The translations under genes and the position numbers were made by a program. A stretch of DNA of 64,000 nucleotides from Actinomycetota bacterium (GTDB taxonomy: Bacteria; Actinomycetota; Thermoleophilia; Gaiellales; Gaiellaceae): NCBI GenBank assembly GCA_003162055.1, contig PMNA01000013.1:44701-108700 (forward strand), given 5' to 3'. Under the pieces are notes generated by a model, which was not told where the DNA came from, searched no databases, and saw nothing but the letters and a program-made list of their open reading frames with translations. This document shows, in pieces, positions 42,458 through 52,981 of the stretch; positions within the stretch are counted from its first letter, which is position 1; every line of letters begins with the position of its first letter.

Positions 42458-42855
42458 GCCCACGAGCGCCAAGCCAGATCACCGTCGCGCGCCCGTTGCC
42501 GAGCCGTAAATGGCCCACGCTCGCCGCCGCGCTCGTACTCATCCTGGCGCTGCCCTTCTTCCTGATCGCCGGCTGGCCGGTCGTCGCCTGGGGGCTGGCG
42601 GCTGCTCTCTGGGCTGTGCTGGAGGCGATCAACCTCGTCGCGACACGACTGGCTTCCCGTCAGGACAGCCTGCGGGCCGCCGGCCTGTCCGGTTTCATTC
42701 GCATGCTTCGCCTCTTTGTGATCGCAATCGTGCTGGCGCTGGTGGCCAAGGCGAACCGTGACCTCCTGCTGCCGCTGATCGGGGTCTTCGCTCTCGCCTA
42801 CACCTCCGAGCTCGGGCTCTCGCTCATCTCCTACTTCGGGAACGAGCCACTGTGA
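42454..42855 (+). CDS. atpI: ATP synthase I-like protein, possible CTG start
   Basis: A membrane protein with four hydrophobic segments (KWPTLAAALVLILALPFFLIAG, then AWGLAAALWAVLEAINLVA and two more), matching AtpI-type proteins that assist c-ring assembly. The nearest TTG is at 42496 (119 residues). A CTG at 42454 overlaps the previous stop as CTGA and would give 133 residues, the same arrangement seen at prmA; GGGGG lies about 9-13 bases before it. The end overlaps atpB as GTGA. The start is uncertain; the identity rests on topology and operon position. Confidence 0.72.
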   Translation: MSPRAPSQITVARPLPSRKWPTLAAALVLILALPFFLIAGWPVVAWGLAAALWAVLEAINLVATRLASRQDSLRAAGLSGFIRMLRLFVIAIVLALVAKANRDLLLPLIGVFALAYTSELGLSLISYFGNEPL

Positions 42856-43742
42856 AGAAAGCCCGGCCAATCCTCTTTGTGCTTGCGCTCGCACTGATCG
42901 CGGCGATCGTCTCGCTGACGCAGAAAAGTCCGCAGACGTTCAAGCCCGAAGAGGAGTTCACGCTCAAGACCTGGGTTCCGATTCACCTCGGCCCGCTCGA
43001 CCTCTCGATCAATAAGGCGGTTGTCTACCTGGCGCTGGGCTCGCTGCTGACGATCTTCCTCGGTCTCTTCCTGATGCGCAGCCGGCTCGCGCTGCTGCCG
43101 GGTAAGCGTCAGACGATCGGTGAGGCGATCTACGAGCTCACTCAGAGTCAGATCGCCGAGCAGGGCTTGCCGACCAAGGCGATGGGCACCTGGTTCCCTT
43201 ACGTCGCCTCGCTCTTCCTCTTCATCTTCACCCTCAACCTGATCGGCTTCATCCCGCTGCCGTTCAGCGACCAGAAGTTCGAGCTGGGCGGCGTCTCGCT
43301 GCCGACCTGGGGCGTCTACGCCGTCACCTCGCAGCTGTCGGTCACGCTCGTTCTGGCGCTGATGAGCGTCGTCTTCACCCACATCGAGGGCTTCCGCTGG
43401 AACGGGCCCAAGTACCTGAAGACCCTCATTCCCGAGGGAGTGCCGAAGCCGATGATGCCGATCATGGCCGTGCTGGAGACGATCTCGCACATCTTCCGCA
43501 TCGTCAGCCTGGCCGTCCGTCTCTACGCCAACATGCTCGCCGGGCACATGTTGATCCTGATCTCGATCGGCCTGATGTTCATCCTCAGCGGCGCCACGGC
43601 CTATATCGTCGTTCCCTTCTCGCTCCTGATCGGAGTCACCTTCTATATCTTCGAGGTCGCGATCGTGGTCTCGATCCAGGCCTTCATCTTCGCCATCCTC
43701 ACCGCTATCTACATCGGCTCGGCGATCGAGCCGTCTCACTAA
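42852..43742 (+). CDS. atpB: ATP synthase Fo subunit a
   Basis: A 296-residue membrane protein that forms the proton half-channels next to the c-ring. An N-terminal helix is followed by the conserved channel helices, with the essential Arg in IVSLAVRLYANMLAGHMLI near residue 220 and the C-terminal helix IQAFIFAILTAIYIGSAI. Subunit a sites such as NLIGFIPLPF are present. The GTG start overlaps the atpI stop. The gene belongs to the order atpI-B-E-F-H-A-G. Confidence 0.96.
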   Translation: MKKARPILFVLALALIAAIVSLTQKSPQTFKPEEEFTLKTWVPIHLGPLDLSINKAVVYLALGSLLTIFLGLFLMRSRLALLPGKRQTIGEAIYELTQSQIAEQGLPTKAMGTWFPYVASLFLFIFTLNLIGFIPLPFSDQKFELGGVSLPTWGVYAVTSQLSVTLVLALMSVVFTHIEGFRWNGPKYLKTLIPEGVPKPMMPIMAVLETISHIFRIVSLAVRLYANMLAGHMLILISIGLMFILSGATAYIVVPFSLLIGVTFYIFEVAIVVSIQAFIFAILTAIYIGSAIEPSH

Positions 43743-43752
43743 GGAGGAATTC

Positions 43753-44019
43753 GTGCTCTCAACAGTCTTAGCTGCTACTTCGGGCTCAGTCGTCAAGGCG
43801 GCCCAGGCGCTTGGCTTCGGCCTCGGCATGGGCCTTGGCTCGCTCGGCGCCGGCATCGGCATCGGTGTCGTCTTCGGCTCGATGATCCAGTCGGTCGCCC
43901 GCCAGCCGGAATTGCGCGGCGAGCTGCAGGGAATCATGTGGCTCGGCTTTGCCCTTACCGAGGCCGTCGTCTTCTATGGCCTGATCGGCGGGTTCCTGGG
44001 CTTCGTCCTCGTCAAGTGA
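43753..44019 (+). CDS. atpE: ATP synthase Fo subunit c
   Basis: An 88-residue hairpin of two helices forming the rotating ring. The Gly-rich first helix GFGLGMGLGSLGAGIGIGVVFG, the polar loop ARQPE and the proton-carrying Glu in FALTEAVVFYGL are present. Glu is followed by Ala, not Ser or Thr, so the Na+-binding pattern is absent and H+ is the likely ion. The GTG start has a perfect AGGAGG, the strongest ribosome-binding site in the operon, as expected for the most abundant subunit. The stop overlaps atpF by one base. Confidence 0.97.
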   Translation: MLSTVLAATSGSVVKAAQALGFGLGMGLGSLGAGIGIGVVFGSMIQSVARQPELRGELQGIMWLGFALTEAVVFYGLIGGFLGFVLVK

Positions 44020-44561
44020 TGACACACGTCGCTCCGATATTGTCCAGCTCCAGCCCGCTGACGAAGGTCATCCCGGGCTTGATGATCTGGACGGTCGTCT
44101 TCTTCCTGATCACCTTCTGGATCCTCAAGCGCTACGCCTTCGCTTCGATCCAGGCGATGATCGACAAGCGTCGCGAGCAGATCGCCAACTCGATCAAGCA
44201 GGCCGAGACGGCTCATGACGAGGCGACCAAGCTACTCGAGGAGCACCGGAAGATGCTGGTCGAGGCCCGCACCCAGGCTGAGCAGATCCTCGAGGACGCG
44301 CGCCGGGTAGCGGACTCTCAGCGCGAACGGACGCGTGTCGAGCTCGACGCAGATCGCGCCCACCGGCTGGCCGAGACCGAGCGCCAGATCACGTTCGAGA
44401 CCGAGCGCGCGCTCGATCAGATCAAGAACGAGATCGCCGAGCTGACGCTGATCACCACCGCCAAGGTGACCGGCGGGCTGCTCACCCCCGCAGATCATCG
44501 TCAGCTGATCGACAGCGCCGTCGAGGAGCTCGACTTCTCGGCCTTGGAGAGCCGGAACTAG
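44019..44561 (+). CDS. atpF: ATP synthase Fo subunit b
   Basis: A 180-residue peripheral-stalk subunit. One membrane helix (about residues 17-38, PGLMIWTVVFFLITFWIL) is followed by a long charged helical region typical of subunit b: MIDKRREQIANSIKQAETAHDEATKLLEEHRKML and RVADSQRERTRVELDADRA. The ATG overlaps the atpE stop (TGATG). It is followed by 163 bases without a recognised gene before atpH, an unusually wide gap in this operon. Confidence 0.94.
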   Translation: MTHVAPILSSSSPLTKVIPGLMIWTVVFFLITFWILKRYAFASIQAMIDKRREQIANSIKQAETAHDEATKLLEEHRKMLVEARTQAEQILEDARRVADSQRERTRVELDADRAHRLAETERQITFETERALDQIKNEIAELTLITTAKVTGGLLTPADHRQLIDSAVEELDFSALESRN

Positions 44562-44724
44562 TGCGCCACCCGGCAATGAATTCCGGCTTCTGGCCCGCTA
44601 TCAAGCGGCGCGCCGGGTTGCCCTCGGTCGCGCCCGGCCTTTCAAGTACGAGCGCTCCCTGCGTCCTGGCATCGCTTGCTGCCAGCGACCCGGAAACTCG
44701 GAAGCATCTCCGGACGGGGCGCTG
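44562..44724 (+). other. Gap in the atp operon with a 49-codon frame of doubtful status
   Basis: The frame 44577-44725 encodes MNSGFWPAIKRRAGLPSVA and more, ending in TGATG on the atpH start. It has no Shine-Dalgarno sequence and no recognisable motif. It may be a leader for atpH translation, a small gene, or chance. Confidence 0.25.
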
Positions 44725-45261
44725 ATGGGCGTCGTCGAGCAAAAATACGCTCTGGCGCTGTACGAGGCCGCCCTCGACAAGGAGCGCCTGGCCGAGGTTC
44801 GAAGTGACCTGGCCGACTTCGTCAAGGTCGAGCACGAGGTGCCCGAACTGGCCGCGGTGCTCGCCAACCCAACGCTCGACTCGGCCAGCAAAGAGGCGCT
44901 TCTGGTGGAGTTGATGGTCGGCTCGGAGCCGCTCGTGCGCGACTTCCTGCGCCTTCTGGCAGAGAAAGGCCGAGGCTCCCTGCTGGAGGAGATAGCGCGT
45001 GAGTTCGAGGCGCTGGTGGCCGCCGGCGAGAGGCGTCTGCAGGTGACCGTGACCACGGCTCAAGCGCTCTCCGACGAGGAAGCCGGCTCGATCGTCACCA
45101 AGATCGAGGCGGCGACCGGTTGCTCGGTCGATGTCGAGCGCCGCGTCGATCGGTCGCTGATCGGCGGCCTGGTCGTTCAGGCGGGGTCGTTGCGGATGGA
45201 CACCAGCATCAGTAGACGGATTGAGAACCTTCGTAAAGAGCTTGTCGAAACAAGGAGCTGA
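44725..45261 (+). CDS. atpH: ATP synthase F1 subunit delta
   Basis: A 178-residue subunit linking F1 to the peripheral stalk. The N-terminal helical bundle starts [21 protein letters not shown], and the C-terminal part has the family end [32 protein letters not shown]. The length is normal for a free-standing delta; the fused b-delta form known from mycobacteria is not used here, as atpF is separate. The start overlaps the preceding small frame by one base. Confidence 0.95.
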   Translation: MGVVEQKYALALYEAALDKERLAEVRSDLADFVKVEHEVPELAAVLANPTLDSASKEALLVELMVGSEPLVRDFLRLLAEKGRGSLLEEIAREFEALVAAGERRLQVTVTTAQALSDEEAGSIVTKIEAATGCSVDVERRVDRSLIGGLVVQAGSLRMDTSISRRIENLRKELVETRS

Positions 45262-45269
45262 CGAGAGCC

Positions 45270-46799
<1,530 letters not shown>

Positions 46800-46818
46800 T
46801 CGCCGCGGGCTCCGACTC

Positions 46819-47703
46819 ATGGCTTCACAACAAGACATCAAGCGCCGTATTCGCTCCGTTCGCTCGACGTACAAGATCACCAAGGCGATGGAGCTGGTCT
46901 CGGCCGCCAAGCTCAGGCGCTCGCAGCAGCGGATCGTGGCCATGCGTCCCTACGCCGATCGGATGCTCGAGCTGATCACCTCCACCGCTCAGACGCTGGG
47001 AAAGATTCACGGGTTGCCCCTGCTCGAAGACCGCGAGACGCACACGGTCGCGCTGCTGCCGCTGACCGGAGACCGCGGGCTGGCCGGCGCCTTCAACGCC
47101 CAGGTGCTGCGTAGGTCGTTCGTCCTCGAGCACGACCTCCAGGCGCAGGGCATCGAGGTCAAGTGGCTGGTTTCCGGCAAGCGCGGTCGCTCCTCGCTCA
47201 AATTCCGCAAGCGCGATATCGATACGGCCTGGACCGGTTTCAGCGACCAGCCGGAGTTCGCCGAAGCCCAGGCGATGGCCCACCACCTGGCGGCGCTGTA
47301 TGCGAGCGGCGCCAGCGACGCCGTGCTACTGGTCTACAACCGTTTCGGTTCCGCGGTCGTGCAGACGGTCGTCGAGCAGGAGATCTTGCCGCTGCCCAGG
47401 CAGGTTCTCAAGGGCTTTGAGGAGGGATCGATGCCGGCGCCGGCGCGCGGAGAAGTGCTTTACGAGCCCGACCCGGGGTTGATTCTCGAGCGGCTGATAC
47501 CGGCGTATCTGGAGACCGAGTTGTTCCGGGCGCTGCTCGAGTCGGCGGCTTCGGAGCACGGCGCCCGCATGAGCGCCATGCGCAACGCCTCGAGGAACGC
47601 CGAGGAGCTGATCGATCTGCTGACGCTGATCATGAACCGAGCCCGCCAGGCGGCGATCACTCAGGAGATCCTGGAAGTCGTGGCCGGGGCAGACGCTCTA
47701 TAA
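46819..47703 (+). CDS. atpG: ATP synthase F1 subunit gamma
   Basis: A 294-residue central shaft subunit. The N-terminal coiled coil MASQQDIKRRIRSVRSTYKITKAMELVSAAKLRRSQ and the C-terminal MSAMRNASRNAEELIDLLTLIMNRARQAAITQEILEVVAGA are the two shaft helices, nearly invariant in the family. The ATG at 46819 is chosen because the upstream frame has no similarity. It is followed not by atpD, as is usual, but by a hairpin and two extra genes. Confidence 0.97.
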   Translation: MASQQDIKRRIRSVRSTYKITKAMELVSAAKLRRSQQRIVAMRPYADRMLELITSTAQTLGKIHGLPLLEDRETHTVALLPLTGDRGLAGAFNAQVLRRSFVLEHDLQAQGIEVKWLVSGKRGRSSLKFRKRDIDTAWTGFSDQPEFAEAQAMAHHLAALYASGASDAVLLVYNRFGSAVVQTVVEQEILPLPRQVLKGFEEGSMPAPARGEVLYEPDPGLILERLIPAYLETELFRALLESAASEHGARMSAMRNASRNAEELIDLLTLIMNRARQAAITQEILEVVAGADAL

Positions 47704-47730
47704 CCGCCGGAGATCTACGATTTCCGGCGG
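47704..47730 (+). terminator. Hairpin after atpG
   Basis: CCGCCGGA (47704-47711) pairs with TCCGGCGG (47723-47730) over an 11-base loop, immediately after the atpG stop. There is no T-tract. It may attenuate transcription or protect the upstream mRNA end where the operon is interrupted. Confidence 0.4.
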
Positions 47731-47870
47731 CGTGCCCGGGCGTGTGAGTCAGCGCGCCTGCGGCGGCCGGTGAAGAGAAGCGCTCTCTGCCCCTGAACTT
47801 GATCGGGGCGAGTTTCTCCCCGAACGGGGGATTCGCACCCGACGAGATTGAGTCTTGCAGGTCTTTTTGT

Positions 47871-47876
47871 AAAAAT
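47871..47876 (+). promoter_or_regulatory. Candidate -10 element (AAAAAT) for the STAS-like gene in the atp locus
   Basis: AAAAAT, preceded by T, ends 6 bases before the ATG at 47883. It would give the inserted gene its own leaderless promoter. Confidence 0.35.
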
Positions 47877-47882
47877 CCGGCC

Positions 47883-48299
47883 ATGGAGTACGAGATCGAT
47901 TTCGACTCTGAGGCCGAGATCGCGATCGTGCGAACGAGCGGCGTCGCGAGCCTAGAAGGGTTCTCTGCTTATCTGCGGTCTCTTGTCTCCGATCCGCGCT
48001 GGCGGCGGGGCATGGACGTGCTCAGCGATCACACCGCTCTTGAGGCCGGGAACCTGACGGCCGGTGACATCGAGGCGCTGGTGGCCGTCCACTATCCGTT
48101 CGCGCATGCGCTCGGGCCGGGGCTCTGCGCGATCGTTTGTGGATCGTCGCTGAAGTTCGGACTGGCGCGGATGTTCGATGCTCGTGCCTCATTGCAGCTG
48201 CCGTTCATGTCACGCGTCTTCACGAACGTCGACGAGGCTTTCGTCTGGCTACGAGAGGGCAACCGCGTAGGCGACGCGGAGTCGCTCGAAGCCCGATAA
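47883..48299 (+). CDS. STAS/SpoIIAA-like small protein (paralogue S3), inside the ATP synthase locus
   Basis: A 138-residue cytosolic protein starting MEYEIDFDSEAEIAIVRTSGVASLEGFSAYL, with DVLSDHTALEAGNLTAGDIEALV and FGLARMFDA. It clearly belongs with the proteins at 62168 and 62569: all share ME(Y/F)EI, RTSG(V/L)AS-EG, DHT and (F/Y)GL-RMF. The pattern resembles SpoIIAA-like STAS/SEC14 proteins, which bind lipids or act in anti-anti-sigma switches; this is recall, not a search. It sits between atpG and atpD, followed by an orphan anti-sigma-like gene. It has no signal peptide or membrane helix. Confidence 0.75.
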   Translation: MEYEIDFDSEAEIAIVRTSGVASLEGFSAYLRSLVSDPRWRRGMDVLSDHTALEAGNLTAGDIEALVAVHYPFAHALGPGLCAIVCGSSLKFGLARMFDARASLQLPFMSRVFTNVDEAFVWLREGNRVGDAESLEAR

Positions 48300-48376
48300 A
48301 GCGAGCCCGGCTTGTCTCTTGGCGCCTTTTCTTATCTGTTTCTAACAATCGGGCCGACCGGCCGTCCTAAATCGAC

Positions 48377-48820
48377 ATGAGTCCGATCAATGGAAAGCAC
48401 GCCTGCGCCGAGGCACTGTCGCTGCTCTCGCTTTCGCTCGATGAGGAACTGGGCCCTCTGGAGAACTACAAGCTCGAGCGCCACCTCCGAGATTGTCCGG
48501 ATTGCAAGCGTCGAGGCGCCTGCGTCGAGGCGATCACGCGAATGCTCAGAGATCTTCCGCTGGAGTCGCCTTCCGTCTCGTCGCTACCGCGCCTGCCCTG
48601 GCGACGCCGATTCGTCCGTGCCGGCATCCCCGTTGCGGCGGCGATGATTGCCGCCTCGCTCGGGCTGGTGGCTCTGCAGGGATCGACGGGCATGGGCTCC
48701 GGCGTCATGACTCCGACCGTGCCCGTGTCGAATACGACAGAGCAATCGCCGGTCACCCATTCGCTGCCGCCGCAACCGCAGCCGCAGTATGCGAGCGCTG
48801 CCTTGATCTGGCGGCCGTAA
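48377..48820 (+). CDS. Zinc-finger anti-sigma-factor-like membrane protein
   Basis: A 147-residue protein. The N-terminus has the zf-HC2 pattern found in anti-sigma factors: CAEALSLLSLSLDEELGPLENYKLERHLRDCPDCKRR, with H-x3-C-x2-C. One membrane helix (about residues 77-97, IPVAAAMIAASLGLVAL) is followed by a Pro/Gln/Ser-rich outside tail. Such proteins hold an ECF sigma factor at the membrane until a signal arrives. No sigma factor gene is adjacent, so it is an orphan or uses a partner elsewhere. It lies between the STAS-like gene and atpD. Confidence 0.72.
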   Translation: MSPINGKHACAEALSLLSLSLDEELGPLENYKLERHLRDCPDCKRRGACVEAITRMLRDLPLESPSVSSLPRLPWRRRFVRAGIPVAAAMIAASLGLVALQGSTGMGSGVMTPTVPVSNTTEQSPVTHSLPPQPQPQYASAALIWRP

Positions 48821-48899
48821 TGCTCGAAGCGGTCCGGTTGCGCGGCGTCGGCCTGCCCGACTACAGACCCACCGTTCGCGGAGTAAACGCGTGGGCTAG

Positions 48900-50426
<1,527 letters not shown>

Positions 50427-50430
50427 GAAC

Positions 50431-50856
50431 GTGGCCGAGCGCACCCCATTCAGCGTCTCGGTGGTCACGCCCGAGCGAGCCGTCTTTGACGGCGAGGCCG
50501 AGATGCTCGTCGTCCCCGGCGAGGCGGGCGAGATCGGGGTGCTGGCGCGGCACGTGGCGCTCGAGGCGCTGCTCGAATCGGGGCTGACCCGCATTCACCT
50601 TCCCGGCGGCGAGAAGATCGAGCTGGCGACCGGGCCGGGGTTTTTCGAGGTTCACGCAAGTCGGGCGCTGGTTCTCGTCGACGACGCGGTGGACGTGCGC
50701 GAGACCGATCCCACGCGCGCGACCGCCCAGCTCGAGGAGGCGCGCGCCGAGCTCGCGCGCCTGGAGAGCGGCGAGGTAGAAGGCGACCGATGGCGAATCG
50801 AACAGAAGATCAGGCACGCCGAGAACCAGCTGGCCAGCGGAGGTCACTCGCGGTAG
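50431..50856 (+). CDS. atpC: ATP synthase F1 subunit epsilon
   Basis: A 141-residue subunit that contacts gamma and the c-ring and can inhibit ATP hydrolysis. The beta-sandwich starts PFSVSVVTPERAVFDGEAEMLVVPGEAGEIGVLARHVALE, and a C-terminal helical hairpin follows (ATAQLEEARAELARLE). GTG at 50431 is chosen because it starts 4 bases after atpD and gives the family N-terminus. It ends the ATP synthase cluster. Confidence 0.94.
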   Translation: MAERTPFSVSVVTPERAVFDGEAEMLVVPGEAGEIGVLARHVALEALLESGLTRIHLPGGEKIELATGPGFFEVHASRALVLVDDAVDVRETDPTRATAQLEEARAELARLESGEVEGDRWRIEQKIRHAENQLASGGHSR

Positions 50857-50913
50857 TGACTCGGCTGTCTCGCTGGGCCGACAGCAAAGGTCGCTATGCT
50901 TGACGACTTCGAA

Positions 50914-50939
50914 CGCGCGAGTGCGCGCCTCGTTTTTTT
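50914..50939 (+). terminator. Terminator-like hairpin and T-run before the LCP gene
   Basis: CGCGC and GCGCG (50914-50918, 50923-50927) form a 5-bp stem with loop GAGT, followed after 5 bases by seven Ts (50933-50939), ending just before the ATG at 50943. It may terminate the atp transcript or attenuate the LCP gene; a TATGCT hexamer lies upstream at 50895-50900. Confidence 0.4.
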
Positions 50940-50942
50940 CGC

Positions 50943-52898
50943 ATGCGGACGACGCTAAAGAGAAGGATCGGACGCTGGGAGCAGGTCACGGGCAACGGCC
51001 GTGCCGCTTCGCCTCCACGGACGCCCCACAAGATCCGCCAATACCAGCAGCCGGCCGCGCGCGGCCGCGTGTTGCGCGGTATCGGGCGGTTTCTGCTCAA
51101 CGTGATGCTCTTCTTCGCAGTCGTAGCCGGCGGCGCCGCCGGCGGCTTCTACCTCTGGGCGAACGAGAAGATCGGCCAAACCGCGGCCCACTCGAAGTAC
51201 ACGAAGATAAGCCAGAGGTATCTCCATGTGACGGTTCCGAACCAACCGGTGATCGCTCTGGTGGCGGGATACGACCGGCGTAGAGGAATGGTAGGAGACA
51301 AGGGTCGCTCCGACACGGTGATGCTCGTCCGGCTCGACCCGCGCAAGGGCGAGCAAAGCATCTCGTTGCTCTCCTTCCCGCGCGATCTGCGCGTGCCGCT
51401 GTACTGCGAGCCCGGCACCTCTTACGGCACCGGCAAGATCAACGCGGCCTACTCCGCTTGTGGGCTCAAGGGCACGCTCCTGACCGTGGAGGCGCTGACC
51501 GGGCTGCCCGTAAATTACGACGTGTCTGTGAACTTCCGCGGCTTCAAGCAGATCGTGGACAAGATGGGCGGGGTCTGGATCGATGTCGATCGGCGCTACT
51601 ACGTGCCTCCGGGCGCCGGCTATTCGTCGATCGACCTCTACCCCGGCTACCAGCGCCTGCGCGGCGGACAGGCGCTCGACTACGCCCGCTATCGCCACGG
51701 CGACTCGGATCTCTTCCGGATCATCCGCCAGCAGGCCTTCATCCGCTCCTTTCGGCAGCAGTTCTCGAAGCTGTCGTTCACCGACTACCCCAGCGTCATC
51801 AACACCATTGCCAACAACATCGAGACCGGCAACAAGAAGGGCGGCTCGATCCCGGCGACGACGTTGCTCGGCTATGCCCAGGTCATTCACGGCCTGTCGG
51901 GTGGGAGCGTGGTGCAGAGCAAACTCGCCAACGTCACCAACGCCCCCGACGGCAGCTCCGATCTGATCGCCTCGCCGACCACGATCGCGAACGCGGTCGA
52001 CGCCTTCACGAGTCCGGACTTGACCGCCGATTCGCGCGCCGCCGCCCAGAGCAAGGTCGGCGGGGTCGGCCACGCCAAGTCGTCAACAGACACCGCGCCC
52101 GCGCCCGAGAGTACGACTGTGCTCGTACTGAACGCGGGTGATACGCAGGGGCTCGCGAGTGACACCAGTAGTGGCCTCGCACAGCGCGGCTACAAGATCG
52201 TAGCGACCGCCGCCGATTATCCCGGCGCGAGGCTCTGGCACACGATCGTCTACTACGACCCGGCTCAGGCCAAGTCGAAGGCGGCGGCGACGCAGCTGTT
52301 GACCTTCTTCGATGCCGGCAGCGTGCGGAAGATGGTGCCCAGTATCACCTCGCTGGCGAACGGCGCCATGGTGGTCGCGGCGCTCGGCCAGACCTTCGAC
52401 GGCACGCTTCCCCCGATCGCTCCGAAGATCGAGATACCGACCGTCCAGGCGCCCAGGGTGACGACTGATCCAGGATTGACGGAGGCCAACGTGCGCGGCC
52501 TGCAGCGGCGCTTCCGCTTCCGGCTCGAAGTCCCGTACACCCTGGCGAGCTCTTCCGTTCTGGCGATCGACTCGCCGATTCGGGTCTATCGCATCGCGGC
52601 CAAGCAGACGGCGCTTCGCCTGACCTTCGACCTGCCCGGCTATCTCGTCGGCTACTGGTCGATCGAGGAGACCGCGTTCAGCGATGCACCGATACTGGAC
52701 GACACGCACTACACCCATCACGTCGGCCGGCGCAGCTTCGATTACTACTTTCAGGACGGCCATTTGCACATGATCGTCCTGAGCGAGAACGGTGCCACGT
52801 ACTGGGTGACCAACACGCTCGACAACTACCTCTCGAACGAGACGATGAAAGCCATCGCCGGGGGCTTGCGCCCGGTCGGCGGCCGGATTCATAAATAA
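50943..52898 (+). CDS. LytR-CpsA-Psr (LCP) family protein with LytR_C domain
   Basis: A 651-residue membrane-anchored protein. A cytoplasmic Arg-rich region and one helix (about residues 48-75) precede the LCP domain (about 100-290): KGRSDTVMLVRLDPRKGEQSISLLSFPRDLRVPL, KINAAYSACGLKGTLLTVEALTGLPVNYDVSVNFRGFKQIVDKMGG and LRGGQALDYARYRHGDSDLFRIIRQQAFI, including the Arg and Asp residues that bind the pyrophosphate. LCP enzymes attach glycopolymers to peptidoglycan. A LytR_C-like domain (about 390-460, VLVLNAGDTQGLASDTSSGLAQRGYKI) and a C-terminal beta-rich extension of about 190 residues follow; I cannot name the latter. It is placed before envelope-sugar genes, which fits. Confidence 0.9.
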   Translation: MRTTLKRRIGRWEQVTGNGRAASPPRTPHKIRQYQQPAARGRVLRGIGRFLLNVMLFFAVVAGGAAGGFYLWANEKIGQTAAHSKYTKISQRYLHVTVPNQPVIALVAGYDRRRGMVGDKGRSDTVMLVRLDPRKGEQSISLLSFPRDLRVPLYCEPGTSYGTGKINAAYSACGLKGTLLTVEALTGLPVNYDVSVNFRGFKQIVDKMGGVWIDVDRRYYVPPGAGYSSIDLYPGYQRLRGGQALDYARYRHGDSDLFRIIRQQAFIRSFRQQFSKLSFTDYPSVINTIANNIETGNKKGGSIPATTLLGYAQVIHGLSGGSVVQSKLANVTNAPDGSSDLIASPTTIANAVDAFTSPDLTADSRAAAQSKVGGVGHAKSSTDTAPAPESTTVLVLNAGDTQGLASDTSSGLAQRGYKIVATAADYPGARLWHTIVYYDPAQAKSKAAATQLLTFFDAGSVRKMVPSITSLANGAMVVAALGQTFDGTLPPIAPKIEIPTVQAPRVTTDPGLTEANVRGLQRRFRFRLEVPYTLASSSVLAIDSPIRVYRIAAKQTALRLTFDLPGYLVGYWSIEETAFSDAPILDDTHYTHHVGRRSFDYYFQDGHLHMIVLSENGATYWVTNTLDNYLSNETMKAIAGGLRPVGGRIHK

Positions 52899-52966
52899 CC
52901 CCGGCCGCGCGCTCTTGGCGGATCGCTCTGAGTAGTTTTGTCGAGCGGCGGTCGTTCGTGCTTGAG

Positions 52967-52972
52967 TAAGCT
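52967..52972 (+). promoter_or_regulatory. Candidate -10 element (TAAGCT) for the UDP-sugar dehydrogenase gene
   Basis: TAAGCT ends 9 bases before the ATG at 52982, the same hexamer as at the 5554 gene. Confidence 0.4.
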
Positions 52973-52981
52973 TGGCCGCGC

